Part shown: positions 47,240 to 59,582 of the stretch, piece by piece
Numbering within the stretch: the stretch's first letter is position 1
How the letters are laid out: each line of letters opens with the position of its first letter
NCBI GenBank assembly: GCA_016165875.1
Contig: JABBOT010000002.1
Span: 35,739,868 to 35,803,867 of the forward strand
Source: Acanthopleura granulata
Taxonomy: Eukaryota; Mollusca; Polyplacophora; Chitonida; Chitonidae
DNA length: 64,000 nt
Direction: 5' to 3'
The notes under the pieces: generated by a model
The model's database searches: none
Told to the model about the DNA's origin: nothing
The model's input: only the letters and a program-made list of their open reading frames with translations
Program-made: the position numbers and the translations under genes

Positions 47240-47930
47240 GTAAATCACAGTCTTCTCCAACTAACACGTATGTATCTGTTGATCAGCACCTGCACGTGTC
47301 AGCAGGTAAACCATTGTTTTCTCCAGCTAACCCACACGTATCTTTTATTTAACACACGTGTACACCTGTTGGTCAACATCTATATGTGTCTGCAGGTAAA
47401 CCACAGCCTTCTTCATACACACATGTATCTACGGTTCAACATGTCCACAGATTTTTCACAGATTAAAACTCGTCTCTAAGGTTATGCTTTACCTGTTGAT
47501 CAGCTACACTTGTCCTCAGTTAAAAATGCAGCCTCTCTCATATCGGCACGTTTATACCTGTTGATCTTCTACACCTATCCGCAGTCAAAAACACAAAATC
47601 TTTCTCTTCGCGACGCGTTTACATCTATTGAACATCTTCATGTGTCCGAAGGTTAAACTCCATCTTGCTCTTCTGAATTCGTTTAAACCTGATGATCATC
47701 TACACCTGTCAGCAAGTAAAACAGTCTTTCTCATCTCAACACGTTTATACTTGCTGATCATGTTCACTGGTCCGAAGGTAAAACACAACCTTTCGCATAA
47801 TCAGGTGAACAGTCTTTCTCATCTCAACTCGTTTATACTTGATGATCATCTACAAGGGACTTCGAGTAAAACACAGTCTTTCTCATGCACAGGTGAAGAC
47901 AGTCCTTCTCACCTCACTTCACACACCTGT
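47215..47930 (+). repeat. Exon-derived minisatellite: about nine ~65-bp units containing the exon 2 end and its donor site
   Basis: Unit 1 contains the genuine exon/intron boundary (GTGTCTGCAG/GTAAATCACA). Units then repeat GATCAGCACC...GTGTCAGCAG/GTAAACC at 47305/47306 and GGTCAACATC...GTGTCTGCAG/GTAAACC at 47395/47396. Six more degenerate units follow, with donor-like steps near 47518, 47584, 47652, 47716, 47778 and 47866. Unit 2 stays in frame with exon 2 (66 bp later). Unit 3 is separated by an in-frame TAA at 47350-47352. The source was probably the real exon boundary. Confidence 0.9.
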
Positions 47931-49018
47931 GTTCACAGGTAATCAGGTGCGATTTGGTCCAAGTTAACACATGCACCAATCACAAAGCTATGTTACAACA
48001 CTCTCAGGATAACATCAGTGGCATAGCAATCATTCGTCTACACACAAGGTCAACAACACCAACAGGTGCAAATACTGTGGCGTTCAAATTACCCAGTCAT
48101 ATATTCATTTGCCCATTTTGTATATGTTATTTTATACATTTTGTATAACGTGTGTAAATTTCCAGTCCTCCATTACATGCATTCAAATACACACTGGTCA
48201 CCCAATTTCAAATCAGATTGTTGGGTAATGTGGCCCTTTTCAGGTTTAAAAACTGAGCATTACCACATGCTGGCTGCAACACTTCATACGGCATAAAATT
48301 TATAGCCCGGGGCAGGTGCGTCTTGTACTGTTGTTATCACACTTTTCTATTACGACGTACATAGTTTTATTCTCATAGATATTAACCATGAAAATTATCA
48401 AAACATAAATGACTTTAGATTTGTTGTTTACAATTTGAGTTATCCAAGTTGGAGATGAGCTAAAATTGAAAAAGAAGTCTCATTCACCACTGTCAACTAG
48501 GGCGATGGTTTTGCCTCAGGAGGCCGTCTTCTCGAATTCTGTGGATTCAGATTTCGCTTTCACTGTCTGATTATTCCGGTTTAACTCGGCAGATTTAAAT
48601 GTTTTAAACACGATTACAGAAATGATGCTTATGTGCTATTTAAAGTACAAACTCCTTAAGGAAAGATCAGGAGGTCAGGGGAATCTCTTATCAGTAATCG
48701 GATCGTTGGGGAGGAGAGTTAAACAATGATTGCTTCCCTAAGTTATTGGCCTGGACGGGTATAGAAAAGCATGGGTTATCCATCATAGGGGATTGTGATA
48801 ATATCAGTACTCAGACGTTACTGCCGTTTGTAACCTCTCAACCGAATGGGCAGTCAGACTAAACTGGCGCAGGCCACATCAGCCAGATGATGCTAGTGCA
48901 TTATTAATGGCGGCTCACAGTGAAAGTGCACGGCTTGAAACTCTTGGGATTAACCACAGCTAAAGGTCTAATGCGTATGAAGAGGCTTGTAGACGTGATC
49001 TGCCAAGACTGTTTTGAT

Positions 49019-49102
49019 GGAACTTTGATGTCAGTGTACGGAACTTTGATGTCAGTGTACGGAACTTTGATGTCATTGTACTGAACTTTAATGTCAGTGT
49101 AC
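49019..49102. repeat. 21-bp tandem repeat, 4 copies
   Basis: GGAACTTTGATGTCAGTGTAC repeats at 49019, 49040, 49061 and 49082, with one to three changes in the last two copies. Confidence 0.95.
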
Positions 49103-51889
49103 GGAAAAATAATGTTACTATGTATTCATTATCAAATCATGTCGATCAGAGAGAAAAACACTTGTGAAATGTGGAGCCGGTGTAGTGGGCGATGAATTAG
49201 GAAATGTACTTCCGACAGGCACGGTTTTCTCGCGTGTCACAAGAGAGGTATTCGGCCATCATGCAATACTATGTAGACAACCTCATATTTCACAAATCAG
49301 GCGTTCCGCCATTCCAAATACGAAACACGAAACTTCGCGTTTCGAGTGAGATGGTCGATCCATCATAGCCAACTACGATGTAGAAAACCCCATATGTCAA
49401 AAGTCATACATTTCACCATTACCAAAATCGAAGCACAGAACCTCTAATAAAAAAAACCTACACCATCATAAAGCAGCGGTGATGACAAAATAAAATGCCG
49501 AAATAATGAGTCACAAGTGACAACGAACAATTACGCAAAGCTCAACAGTGGCACTACAGAATGAGGATAAATGCTGGCGATATCTCTGCTGCAGACATCT
49601 GTAGGAGTGCTCCTGGTTGCTAAGATGGTCTGCACTAATATGACCCGTCCATTGTGTAGAATGTAAGCTCACATAGGGTTATAACAGACTGGCTTGCCTC
49701 CACATTCACAATACGCTTTTATTATACCTATATATGGCCTACACTGATTCCTTTTAGAAATGTAGCGCTGCCCTCTTAAGCATAGGTAATTACCGGTAGT
49801 TGCGAAAATATCTTAGCTGAATGTAGCTGGCCGTGGTTTCTTCTCGGGGTAATTAGCCGAGTGGAACAGGTGTTATGCAGTCCTTGTGTTCTAATTCGGG
49901 GTGTCAACACTCGCTCTGTCCATCCTCCTCCCATAGCGCCGGTATCAGACTGAGCATAAATCGTTCAATTAGGGCGAGTACACGCCATTACAAATTTACC
50001 CCCACCCGCACAAGCCCTCAGACTGAGCACGTAAACACGGATTTTAGTGAACTTTAGGAGCTAAACCTACAGAAAAATGTAGGGCTGTAGAAGCAAACAC
50101 TACCAGAATACCTGTATCATGGTCCCTGTTAGTTTGTAAAAGACTTAACTGAGGTAAACTGCCAAGAAACCGGATTTCACCGGTTCCGTGTGATCATTTG
50201 TCAACCATCACACTGCGGTCAGTGCTCTGGGTTTACTCTCTTTGTGGTACTGTAGTCTTTTATGTTAAATTCAGTGTCATGGATGGATTTTAATTCCCTG
50301 AATCCTTTTCCTTTGATTGTTTGTTAATTGTGATGACAGCACAGCATTTTGAGTAATTCTACACCATCCAGTGACGTATAACAAAGCGCGGTTAATATCA
50401 CTACATTTTTTACCTAGTTCTGTGGAAGTCTTAGTCAGGGGACATGTAAGTCGCTGCTAATTTGGCATTTACGTGAACTGTCATTTATAAAATCCTGAGG
50501 CGAACAGACAAGAAGGCACTGTCGTTGCTGCTCTAATTTTACTCTCCATGCCAGACCAGATGTATATTGCCGTCTCCTTAGTGTGAATATTGAAGAGTTG
50601 AGGGCTAAGGTGACTTTGTTCCCTAGCGGTTTTCTGGACCTAACCACGCTTGTAGGATTTGTCTCTCTGACCTCATTCACCGTTCGTAAAGATGTTATTT
50701 GTAAGCACCCTCTCCCCATCCCTTAAGCACACACACACACACAACTCGTCTCCCCAATGCATCATCGCTGCGTGACTGGGGTGTATTGATCTTCCATTGA
50801 CGACTTCTAACCACGTTTACAGAGTCGCATCACGGTACACACAATGTCATTGCCCGTGTTATTGCATTTTTACCTAAGTGGCAAACTCATTGGTCAAGAA
50901 ACTGTACCGTTTTCCCAGTCAGCGCCTATAACTATGCGTAGCGTAGCTTCTTCATAATGAAAATCAGGGTGCCGCTGACGTAAAGTCACCGAGGGCTTTT
51001 TCAGGCTCCCCCACTTCAAAGGCCATTTGCCTGTTAGGACATTACCCAGTGCTGAAATTAAAGACACGTACTTATTGTCTCTGGATTCCTTGATTCCAGA
51101 GATGATTAGACGTCGTGTCGTGTCGTGTGTCGGAGCGTCGTGTTTGGCCTTGTGTACCAGCTTTAGTCACACTGGCTAACATGGCCATATCGATGCGCGA
51201 TAGTCGGGAAACACAAGATGTACACACTGTTCAAAACTCAGCCTGTTTGCAATAGACTCCCAGAAACAGGACTCGCAGAAACAAGGCTTGTCTAAGAATC
51301 TTTACCCCAAATCCTGAATAATATATATCTTCACCTGACATTGGATTCCCGATTATTTAAGAATTATTCAATACTTGTATTCGATATTTCGACTTTCTGG
51401 TTTAAGTATTTGTTCTTGCCTTATCAAAGAAACGTCAATATATGTGCTGAATGCATGTGGTCGATGTCAGACAACCCCTTCTGACAGTGTGCAAATGATC
51501 ATTTAATCCAGTTTACGTCATAGTTTCTTTGACATACACCAAAATGCAGTAGGAAATTTTATAAAGTGTGAAAGGTGTAAGATTGACCCATCGTTTTGTG
51601 TATTTCTCTTTGTAGTCGGGTTTTGTTTTTGTACATGTTTTCGCAATAATGGTATTTATAAGCAAGTTTTGCTATGACAGTGACAGTAAGGTTCGCCATG
51701 ACAGTTCAGTATCGTGCATTTTAATGTCCCTCATCTGCCTTAGTAGACTTCCATTCCTTTTGTGAGACGCTCAAAATCCAGCGCCAGTGACATATTCCAT
51801 GATTAATGTCACTGAGCGGAAACGTTTTGAGGGTGAATTGTTGTGTAATTCTTGAATTTAACAAGTTCTTGAGAACGAGATAGTCGTGA

Positions 51890-51990
51890 ATTTCTCCCAC
51901 CACAATGCTAGCCGCCATCCTGTAAGTTAAATATTTTCTAGTACGGCATAAAACCCCAATGCAAATAATAAATAAATTAATAAATTATGA
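51890..51990 (+). mobile_element. SINE family B, 3' fragment
   Basis: TTTCTCCCACCACAATGCTA, GCCGCCATCCTGTAAGTTAA, TAGTACGGCATAAAACCCCA and an AAATA-type tail. It is 5'-truncated and in the sense direction of the PKG gene. Confidence 0.88.
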
Positions 51991-52266
51991 ATTCTTATGC
52001 CGTGTTCATTGTAAAAGGATGGTTTCGTACTTGGGTAAGGAACATAATGTGGGCTTATGCTAAGCACAGCGAGTTGCATTAGACACCTATGACAATACAG
52101 TACAGAAAGTCGTTTTGCTGGTGTTTTATATATGTCATGTATATATGTGATGTCTTATAATATCTTTCTCTGGTATGATATTTTATAAACTAATGCAGCG
52201 TTGGGAAAATTTCTTCCTTATGAATTATATATCAGCATCAATCTAACGGTCACAAAGACTTATGGG

Positions 52267-52806
52267 GATCAGATGGAAGCAGAATTTCTGTACTGTCATT
52301 AATTCCTTTTGGAGCTCTAATACCTGCAGAATTTTTGTACCGTCATTAATTCCTTTTGGAAATCTGATGAAGGTCTGGTTTGTGTACTGTCATTAATTCC
52401 ATTTGGAGCTCGGATGTGTGTGGGATTGGTGTATTGTCATTAATTCCTTTTGCATCTCTGATGGATTTAAGGCTTGTGTACTGTCACTAATTCCTTTTTC
52501 ACATCTGATGGGTGTAGGCTTTGTGTAATGTCATTAATTCCCTTTGGAGCTGTAATGGATTTGTAGAGTTTGTCAGTAATTATTACTATTTGCACCTCTG
52601 ATGGATGTAGGCTTTGTGTATTGTCATTAGTTCCCTTTGGAGCTGTATTGAATGTAGCGTTTGTGTACTGTCACCAATTCCGTGTGGAGTTTTAATGGAT
52701 GTTGGGTTTGTGTACTGTCACATATTGCGTTTGATGCTTTAATTCATGTAGGATTTTGTGTAGTGTCACTAATTCCTTTTGAAGCTCTAGTGGGAGTAAG
52801 GTTCCT
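52267..52806. repeat. 48-bp minisatellite, about 11 degenerate copies
   Basis: Units centre on TGTACTGTCATTAATTCC followed by TTTTGGAGCTCTGATGGATG and AGGCTTTGTG. The conserved core is CTGTCATTAATTCC. It ends about 240 bp before exon 3. Confidence 0.93.
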
Positions 52807-53046
52807 GTGCAAATCCCTTGGCAATGCCCCTTGAAAAGATTTGTGACGTCTTCATTGCAATTTTTCCTCAGCAATTCACCCGCCAAGTCTGAAGGCGGTC
52901 GGATGAACGGTAGTGTAGAAAATCGAAGGATAGACATATAGACAGAGAAAGATAGACATACAGACAGAGACTGCTTCCTTTATAGTCAGATGTCAGATTT
53001 ATGTGCATTGTTTCACCATATAATGCCGTTATCTACCTCATTTCAG

Positions 53047-53160
53047 ATGGGGATTTGGAAGTGCTGAAGGACGGAAACACACTTGGGAAGATGGGACCAG
53101 GAAGAGCGTTTGGCGAGCTGGCCATACTTTACAACTGCACACGGACGGCCTCAGTCAAAG
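53047..53160 (+). CDS. PRKG: cGMP-dependent protein kinase, exon 3
   Basis: Acceptor CTCATTTCAG and donor AAAG/GTAGGC. The exon is 114 bp, phase 1 to phase 1, so it is symmetric. Joined to exon 2 it reads [13 protein letters not shown] and then [20 protein letters not shown]. It carries the phosphate-binding cassette of CNB-A. The Gly-Glu pair, the Arg and the Thr of R-T-A are present. Thr at that place is typical of cGMP-selective sites, whereas cAMP sites usually have Ala. Confidence 0.96.
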
Positions 53161-56100
53161 GTAGGCAGGGTAGGAAAGAGACCAAATACAATCCCAGATT
53201 CCACTCACCATAATATCAGTCCACACCCGTCCTTGGACTCACTTCATTATTTTATCCTTCCACCTGTTCGCCCATTTTCTTTCCCGATTCCCAGTTAACA
53301 TGTCAATGAACACGTCTGACGAGTAACAGGAAAACAGAAGAGAGCGCATCATGTTGGCCATCTATTAAAAGAAGTTCCATGTTAATGATCAAAACCGTTT
53401 TTGAGGTTCAGCTCGGAATATAACAGAGGTGTATGTGAAAACCACAGACAGAATTTGTGCTACGTGGGAAAAGTAGGATGTGACGATGCATAGTGCAACA
53501 AGAGAAAAGTAGAGTGTGACAATATCTATAGTGCAACATGAGAAAAGGAGGATGTGACGATGCACCGTGTCTGTTAAAACAATTTTTGCGCTACTGCAAA
53601 ATGTCGTTTGGGGGACAAATTTTGGAATAGAAAACAGTGGTTAACGTGCAAAAGCGTAATGACGGAAAGTCAAAGGTACAAACAGCTGTTGTGAAATATG
53701 AATAAATTATTATGGCTTTATACAGTTGTAAAACTAGTAAAACAGTAAGCCATGACAGTGGGCAATGCCAAGATTCAGTAAACAATAAGTTTTAGCTGTT
53801 TAAAACTGCTCTTCATATATAGGTCGGAATGGTAAAATGGACGGATGACACAGGGCAGAACGGGCAGACACAGGGATAGCTCGCACTTGTTTTAAGATAC
53901 CTTGCTATGGTGCAATAACCGAACAACACAGAACTATTGAAGATATCTGGTGACTGTAATGTGACTATTCTCTTTATTACATTGATCAGCACACACAACT
54001 GTACAGACGAGTACAGCTGATGGCAGACACATATTCCACTGCTCTTTGGGTCTGCACCGGGTATTTGTCCGCCCGTCTCTTCAGTGGGGTATTAATTGAG
54101 GCCGGTACGTAGGACTGATGTGGCCACGTTGAGTTATTGTAGAGACTTACCATGGATTATGTTTGACATCTGTGATTCCCACAGAAACTAAGGTGTTCAG
54201 ATCAATCAGCATGGATTTCGTTAAGTGAACATATGGGATGAGATAATCATATTAATTTCCGAGGAAAGACTTCGGAATTCGGAGAATAAAATGGCCTCTT
54301 GCCAACACACTGTGTTCAGCGAAAAAGGTTCTGCAAATATCTTGTAGGCTGACGGCAGGCCTGCAGAAGTGGATATTCTATCCACTCAGGAAACTAGAGC
54401 AGAGGAACTGGGCGTCTGGACAAAGTCACACGAGCCATCTCGTCTCTTAGTTTAGACTTGGCTAAGACTGGGAAATGCTATATATTGATTGTTCTTGGGC
54501 AGACAAATATCTACCCCTCAACTGATTTGTAGGATTTTGTTATTCAATGACATAATCAGCCATTTCTATGGTACAGCAGGTGTCCTAAAGTACCACCACA
54601 CTAGTCTGTATCGAATTGCCCAAAGCTAGAAAACGTCCAGTTCATGTTCGAAGTGCGCAGTCTTGTCTCAATCTAGTTTGTGTTCTTACTTCTGCACGCT
54701 CGCTTTGCTCACGTCTCAAACCAACAAGTACAGTGGAGTAGGCATCGTTTGCGCCTCGCTTCCCAACTCACTCAGTTGTCAGTCGATAACGGTTAGTGAT
54801 TCCCAGCCTCATATCAAGGACGTGGAATCAGTCCATCCTATACTTCTGCCCAACTCTATATGCCATCTTCTTTACATTCATACCCATATGTGTTTCGGGA
54901 GGCTTCAGGAACTTGACTAAAATTGCCAAATATTGATCAAGTAGATTACATTGAGGGAAATGCACACATTTCAGTCGAGCGTGTAAAGGAAGCGGGACTA
55001 TTCAAGGAAGCAGATCAAAACCCAGCTTGTAAGATTCAATAGAGGAGCCTAATTGTCAATTTCTGTTTTACTGGCTGGCTGGTGCCGAGAGATTGCCGTC
55101 AATAAACGGCCCAGTCTCCCGGACGATGGCACCGTCTGCCCAAACTCAGCTAGTGTCCACGACCTTTGCTAATAGTTTAACACATAGCATCTTCTCCGGT
55201 CACTCGCTTGACCAGAACTATATGGATGATCACACTCGGGCCAAGTTCACTGCTGGTGGTCTTCAGAGAGATACATCCTGGACCAAATGGTCCTGATTTA
55301 GCAGCTCATGTTAAAGGCCTAGTTGAGTGCTACTTCCGGCGGGAAATGCGCTGAACATAACAGCATTTTCCCCCCTGGGCCCTGATAATTCACTCGGGAA
55401 GTAGCTCTGGAATTTGTCCAGTATATTAGCCATATAGCTGAAGATTTTGGGCGCTAATGACCTTTGTTCTAATTAAGAATTTCGCCGTACTGCTCCATGA
55501 AACATATGCCCCGTTACCGAGTTATCAGAATACAATATTGGGTAACCTTACGAGTGGAAGGTAAAAGTGCAGCACCGTGTCTCCTTATCTACATGTTATA
55601 TCAATGACCATCATGATACTACCCATCCACATGTAATCCGCCACACACTCCCAATTAACGTCTTGTAGGGATGGCTGACAAGCATCTCATGTCAAATAAA
55701 CAATCGGTTCTTCGGTCAGATTGAATATGGTATGATTGCATGTAAATGAAGGCATGAGGAAGCCTCGTTCACTACCCCTGCCTCACACTTCTGTGAATGT
55801 GAGTTGTTTATCACACACTTAGTAAGAAAAGAACACAAAACGCATCTATTTGGCGAGGCAAAGCAATTAAGGATATGAGCTGTTGGGAAGATGTATAGAA
55901 ATGAGATGAGAATGGAGCTGGTGAGTGACTCAGGTCTCAGCTGTGGCTTACAGCCACCCTCGGTTTACCCTAGACCAGCCATTGAACACGGCCTTATCAT
56001 TTATAATACATCAGACCTCAGATCAAGAGTGCTATTGGCGAAATATTCTGCTTGCAGGGTTTTCTGCAGCGTAAGGTCTCCTGACAGTGTCTACTTTGAA

Positions 56101-56170
56101 TATTGACCGACATGCCTACATATGAAGATGTTCTCATGGCAACTCTCCCATGCCTCTGTCGTTTAAGTCT
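53161..56170. other. PKG intron 3, left part
   Basis: Donor GTAGGC. No exon recognised. A 36-39-bp tandem unit occurs three times at 53457-53566 (listed). Other open frames here are short and unrecognised. Confidence 0.45.
53457..53566. repeat. 36-39-bp tandem repeat, 3 degenerate copies
   Basis: Copies start GTGCTACGTGGG, GTGCAACAAGAG and GTGCAACATGAG, and each continues with AAAAG, GGATGTGAC or AGTGTGAC and a TGCA or TCTA stretch. Confidence 0.85.
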
Positions 56171-56824
56171 ATGTTTATGATGAGGTAGATAAGCCCATAC
56201 GAGGTATGATGAGGTAGATAGACCCATACGAGGTATGATGAGTTAGATAGGCCCATACGAGGTATGATGAGGTAGATAGGCCCATACGAGGTATGATGAG
56301 GTAGATAGACCCATACGAGGTATGATGAGGTAGATAGGCCCATACGAGGTATGATGAGGTAGATAGACCCATACGAGGTATGATGAGGTAGATAGGCCCA
56401 TACGAGGTATGATGAGTTAGATAGACCCATACTAGGTATGATGAGTTAGATAGGCCCATACGAGGTATGATGAGGTAGATAGACCCATACGAGGTATGAT
56501 GAGTTAGATAGGCCCATACGAGGTATGATGAGGTAGATAGGCCCATACGAGGTATGATGAGGTAGATAGACCCATACGAGGTATGATGAGGTAGATAGGC
56601 CCATACGAGGTATGATGAGGTAGATAGACCCATACTAGGTATGATGAGGTAGATAGGCCCATACGAGATATGATGACGTAGATAGGCCCATACGAGGTAT
56701 GATGAGGTAGATAGGCCCATACGAGGTATGATGAGGTAGATAGGCCCATACGAGGTATGATGAGGTAGATAGACCCATACTAGGTATGATGAGGTAGATA
56801 GGCCCATACGAGGTATGATGAGGT
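56171..56824. repeat. 29-bp minisatellite, about 22.5 copies
   Basis: Unit AGGTATGATGAGGTAGATAG plus GCCCATACG, with a few recurring variants: GTTAGATAG for GGTAGATAG, GACCC for GGCCC, and ACTAGG for ACGAGG. It is very homogeneous, so it is recent. Because 29 is not a multiple of three, the minus strand cycles through all three frames. None contains a stop, giving a 218-codon frame that is an artefact of the repeat. Confidence 0.98.
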
Positions 56825-57567
56825 ACAGCAAGCCTTGTTATCTCAAAATTTAACAATATTCATTAAAGTTTGTTAGATGGACATGAAATAGTAACAGCAC
56901 GAAGCTCTATCGCCGTTCATCAGACGCAGACTGAGCCTCCCTAAGCCGTCTATCATTGTTTCAGTGGGAATAACGCCATGGCATTGCCTTGTATATCTTT
57001 TTGGCCTTCAAGCATCTATTTACTTTTTCACAATGTTTGCTGACCCCCCCCCTCCCCCGCCCTTACCGGACATGATCAGCTGAGACTGCTTGCTTGTCTT
57101 TCTGAGAAATAAAAATGTGAAAAAAAATGCTTCATCGAACGTGTGTTTCGTTTCTAAGTGAACATGGAATAACGATGCACTGTTAGTTGCCGCAGACAAC
57201 GACTGATCATTTTTTAGAGCGTTGTATTCAAATCCCCTCTCCTTGGTTTTTGTCACCTGACGCCTCCATTGTTCAGACACTGGAGAGTCACTATCACGTG
57301 TTTTGGTGACGTCATCACCAGTTTGCCTGGTGAGCTTGTCAGCTGCAGCACGCGTTATGAGAATTACTTATTGTCTTTAATATTGCACATCTATGAAATT
57401 GTCATTTTAGAGGCCAATTAAATAAGACGTTTGACTTCTAATCCTAACTTCACTGGACATAATAGTCATATATGCCCAAGGCCTAATGAGAAATGCCCAA
57501 TGAGAAAAGCAAAACATGAAAGCTTTTTTGACATGTTTATGTTTACTGTTTCTGATTATGTCCACAG
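56825..57567. other. PKG intron 3, right part
   Basis: Contains a palindromic CRE octamer TGACGTCA at 57307-57314 and a C-rich run near 57047. No exon was recognised before the acceptor at 57567. Confidence 0.45.
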
Positions 57568-57673
57568 CATTGACAGATTCGGTGCTATGGGTGTTAGACA
57601 GGCGGGTCTTCCAAGCTATAATGATGAAAACAGGGCTACAACGACAGGAAGAAAATATCAAATTTTTGAAAAG
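57568..57673 (+). CDS. PRKG: cGMP-dependent protein kinase, exon 4
   Basis: Acceptor TTATGTCCACAG and donor AAAAG/GTAAGC. The 106 bp enter in phase 1 and leave in phase 2. Read in the phase set by exon 3 it gives ALTDSVLWVLDRRVFQAIMM and then KTGLQRQEENIKFLK. This is the last strand and C-helix of CNB-A and the linker to CNB-B. A different frame is also open across this exon and is misleading; only the spliced phase gives PKG sequence. The next exon should encode the start of CNB-B. I did not find it before 64000. Confidence 0.95.
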
Positions 57674-59582
57674 GTAAGCCTTACATTTCAGAAGTCTTGT
57701 CATCTATTATTAAGTTTTACATATATTATATCTGAGTGGCCAGCTTTTCAGAAATTGGCGTTTGTTATCTGAGAATGTTTATCTACTTAGTACCTGCGTC
57801 CAACATCTGTATACTCCTCGTAAATTACATGTATTAAGCTGTGTTCCAGGTTGATAATACCATTTCCAAGAAAACTTAAAACACCAATTCCCTGAGGAAA
57901 ATCAAAGCACAATTATGTAAATGGTAAATAAAGCTGGTAGTATGCAAAAGTGAAATAGCCACCAGTTTTCATGTAGGGAAGACACTGAATAATTTAGGAA
58001 TGACGTACAGTTCAAATTTCAAACTCTTATTCTGAAAATAATGCCCAGGTTGAATATAAATATTAGCAGCTCAGTCGAGCTTTCATTGCAACTGTTCATA
58101 AAAGCACCATGTTGATGTAATAGACATGACTGCTTACACTCTACCTAGACCCACGTAAAGTAAGGATTATCACCTGAGCTGGAGGTGATTGATCACGGTT
58201 ATTCATCTGGTCAGCAGGAACGCCCGCTGACCAGGTGAATAGTTACCGAAAGCAAAATTATAACCCATTTACAAAATGGGTCGTTTGTTCGTCCGCGAGT
58301 CCTAATGTTGCGTATTGCCCAGTTTCAAGGGAATAGCCCCTGCTACTCATGGGTCTGAATTTGTTCTGGAGAATATATTTTCCGTCAGACATGTATTGAG
58401 AAGTTCATGTAACGCGACTTCACACAGTTTGTGAATACAATGTATATGCTGACTTCGTGCTGAAGCAATCTGTCTGTAGGCGCTTGTTAGCAGCATGTCG
58501 ATCGATGATAGTGACAATCTGTTTCTCAGGCAAGTTATGGAACGGTTTGAAGACTTGTTAGGTGTGAAATCCATGACCAGCAGGAATCATACGCTATAGC
58601 GTACATGTAAGCACCGTGTTGAGAAGCGGTATTTCGCATGAACTGTGTCCCACTTGTAGGACTACACGTTGTTTCCTACACAGGATACGTTTAGCCCAAT
58701 AACCAGTAAGTAGTCTTTTATTTTGATTTATTTGCAAAAACACGAAACATGAACATACTGGAGGGGTGTGAATACTCACATACCTATATATGGGTAGGTG
58801 GAAGTAAGTCGGTGTAAGGTTTAGGTCAAATCATAGCATGTTGGTACATAGAAGACATGATCTGTAAAAATGTAAAGCTCTAAAAATTTCGTAAACGTGA
58901 ACAGAAGCTCATTGTTTGGAACAAACATATATATCAGAATTTATATATCAGAAGTCATCAGTATGGTAGTGGATGTATATTATTGCACTCTTGCAGAAGA
59001 GTTAGGTTTTTTTTTTTTTTTTTTTTTTTGGTTTTTTGACCCATACACCGATTTGATGCTCATGTAGTGTTACATGAACGTGTTTTAGGTCAACTGTCAA
59101 GCTAGGGCTACGCGACAGCGACGTTCTCTGGCCACACTGAGTGTTGATGATGGGTGAATAACTCCCTTATACACCTCTCATCCACACCTGTGGTCTGAGA
59201 AACCGGGCCATATGCGCCATAAAAACTCGCGGGCAACGAAAGAGCCAATTTGTAATCGGAATTAGACACCGCCAGGGCAGCTGAGGAATGGATGGCACGA
59301 GGCCTGAAGGCTCTGCTTATATTTACTAACGGTTTGAAGACTTGTCTTATACTCGTTGTAAAATGTAAGAACATAGATTGAGGGCGTTTGATATCTTTGA
59401 CACATTACTTTTGCCACCAGTGACTTTAGGCATAGATTGAAATCATCATATTTTAATCAGGATATAACAAATACAAGATATGTATATGTCATATGCAGCA
59501 TCGAAACCTCTTCAAATCACATATTATACTTGAATGGCCAGGCCTTCAGGACCTACTGTTTGCTGTATAAATCCTCTTCATG
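57674..59582. other. PKG intron 4, left part
   Basis: No exon recognised. A T run of about 24 bases lies at 59006-59029. Unrecognised short frames only. Confidence 0.45.

Larger units (their letters stand above)
47940..52266. other. PKG intron 2, middle part
   Basis: No exon recognised. Contains the 21-bp tandem repeat at 49019, a short (AC)n at 50729-50742 and the SINE tail at 51890. Confidence 0.5.

Noticed and set aside
56175..56831. 218-codon minus-strand frame rich in Tyr, Leu and His
   Set aside because: It is entirely the 29-bp minisatellite read in rotation.
57307..57314. Perfect CRE octamer in intron 3
   Set aside because: A single 8-bp motif deep in an intron is expected by chance at this scale. 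Noted in the intron entry only.
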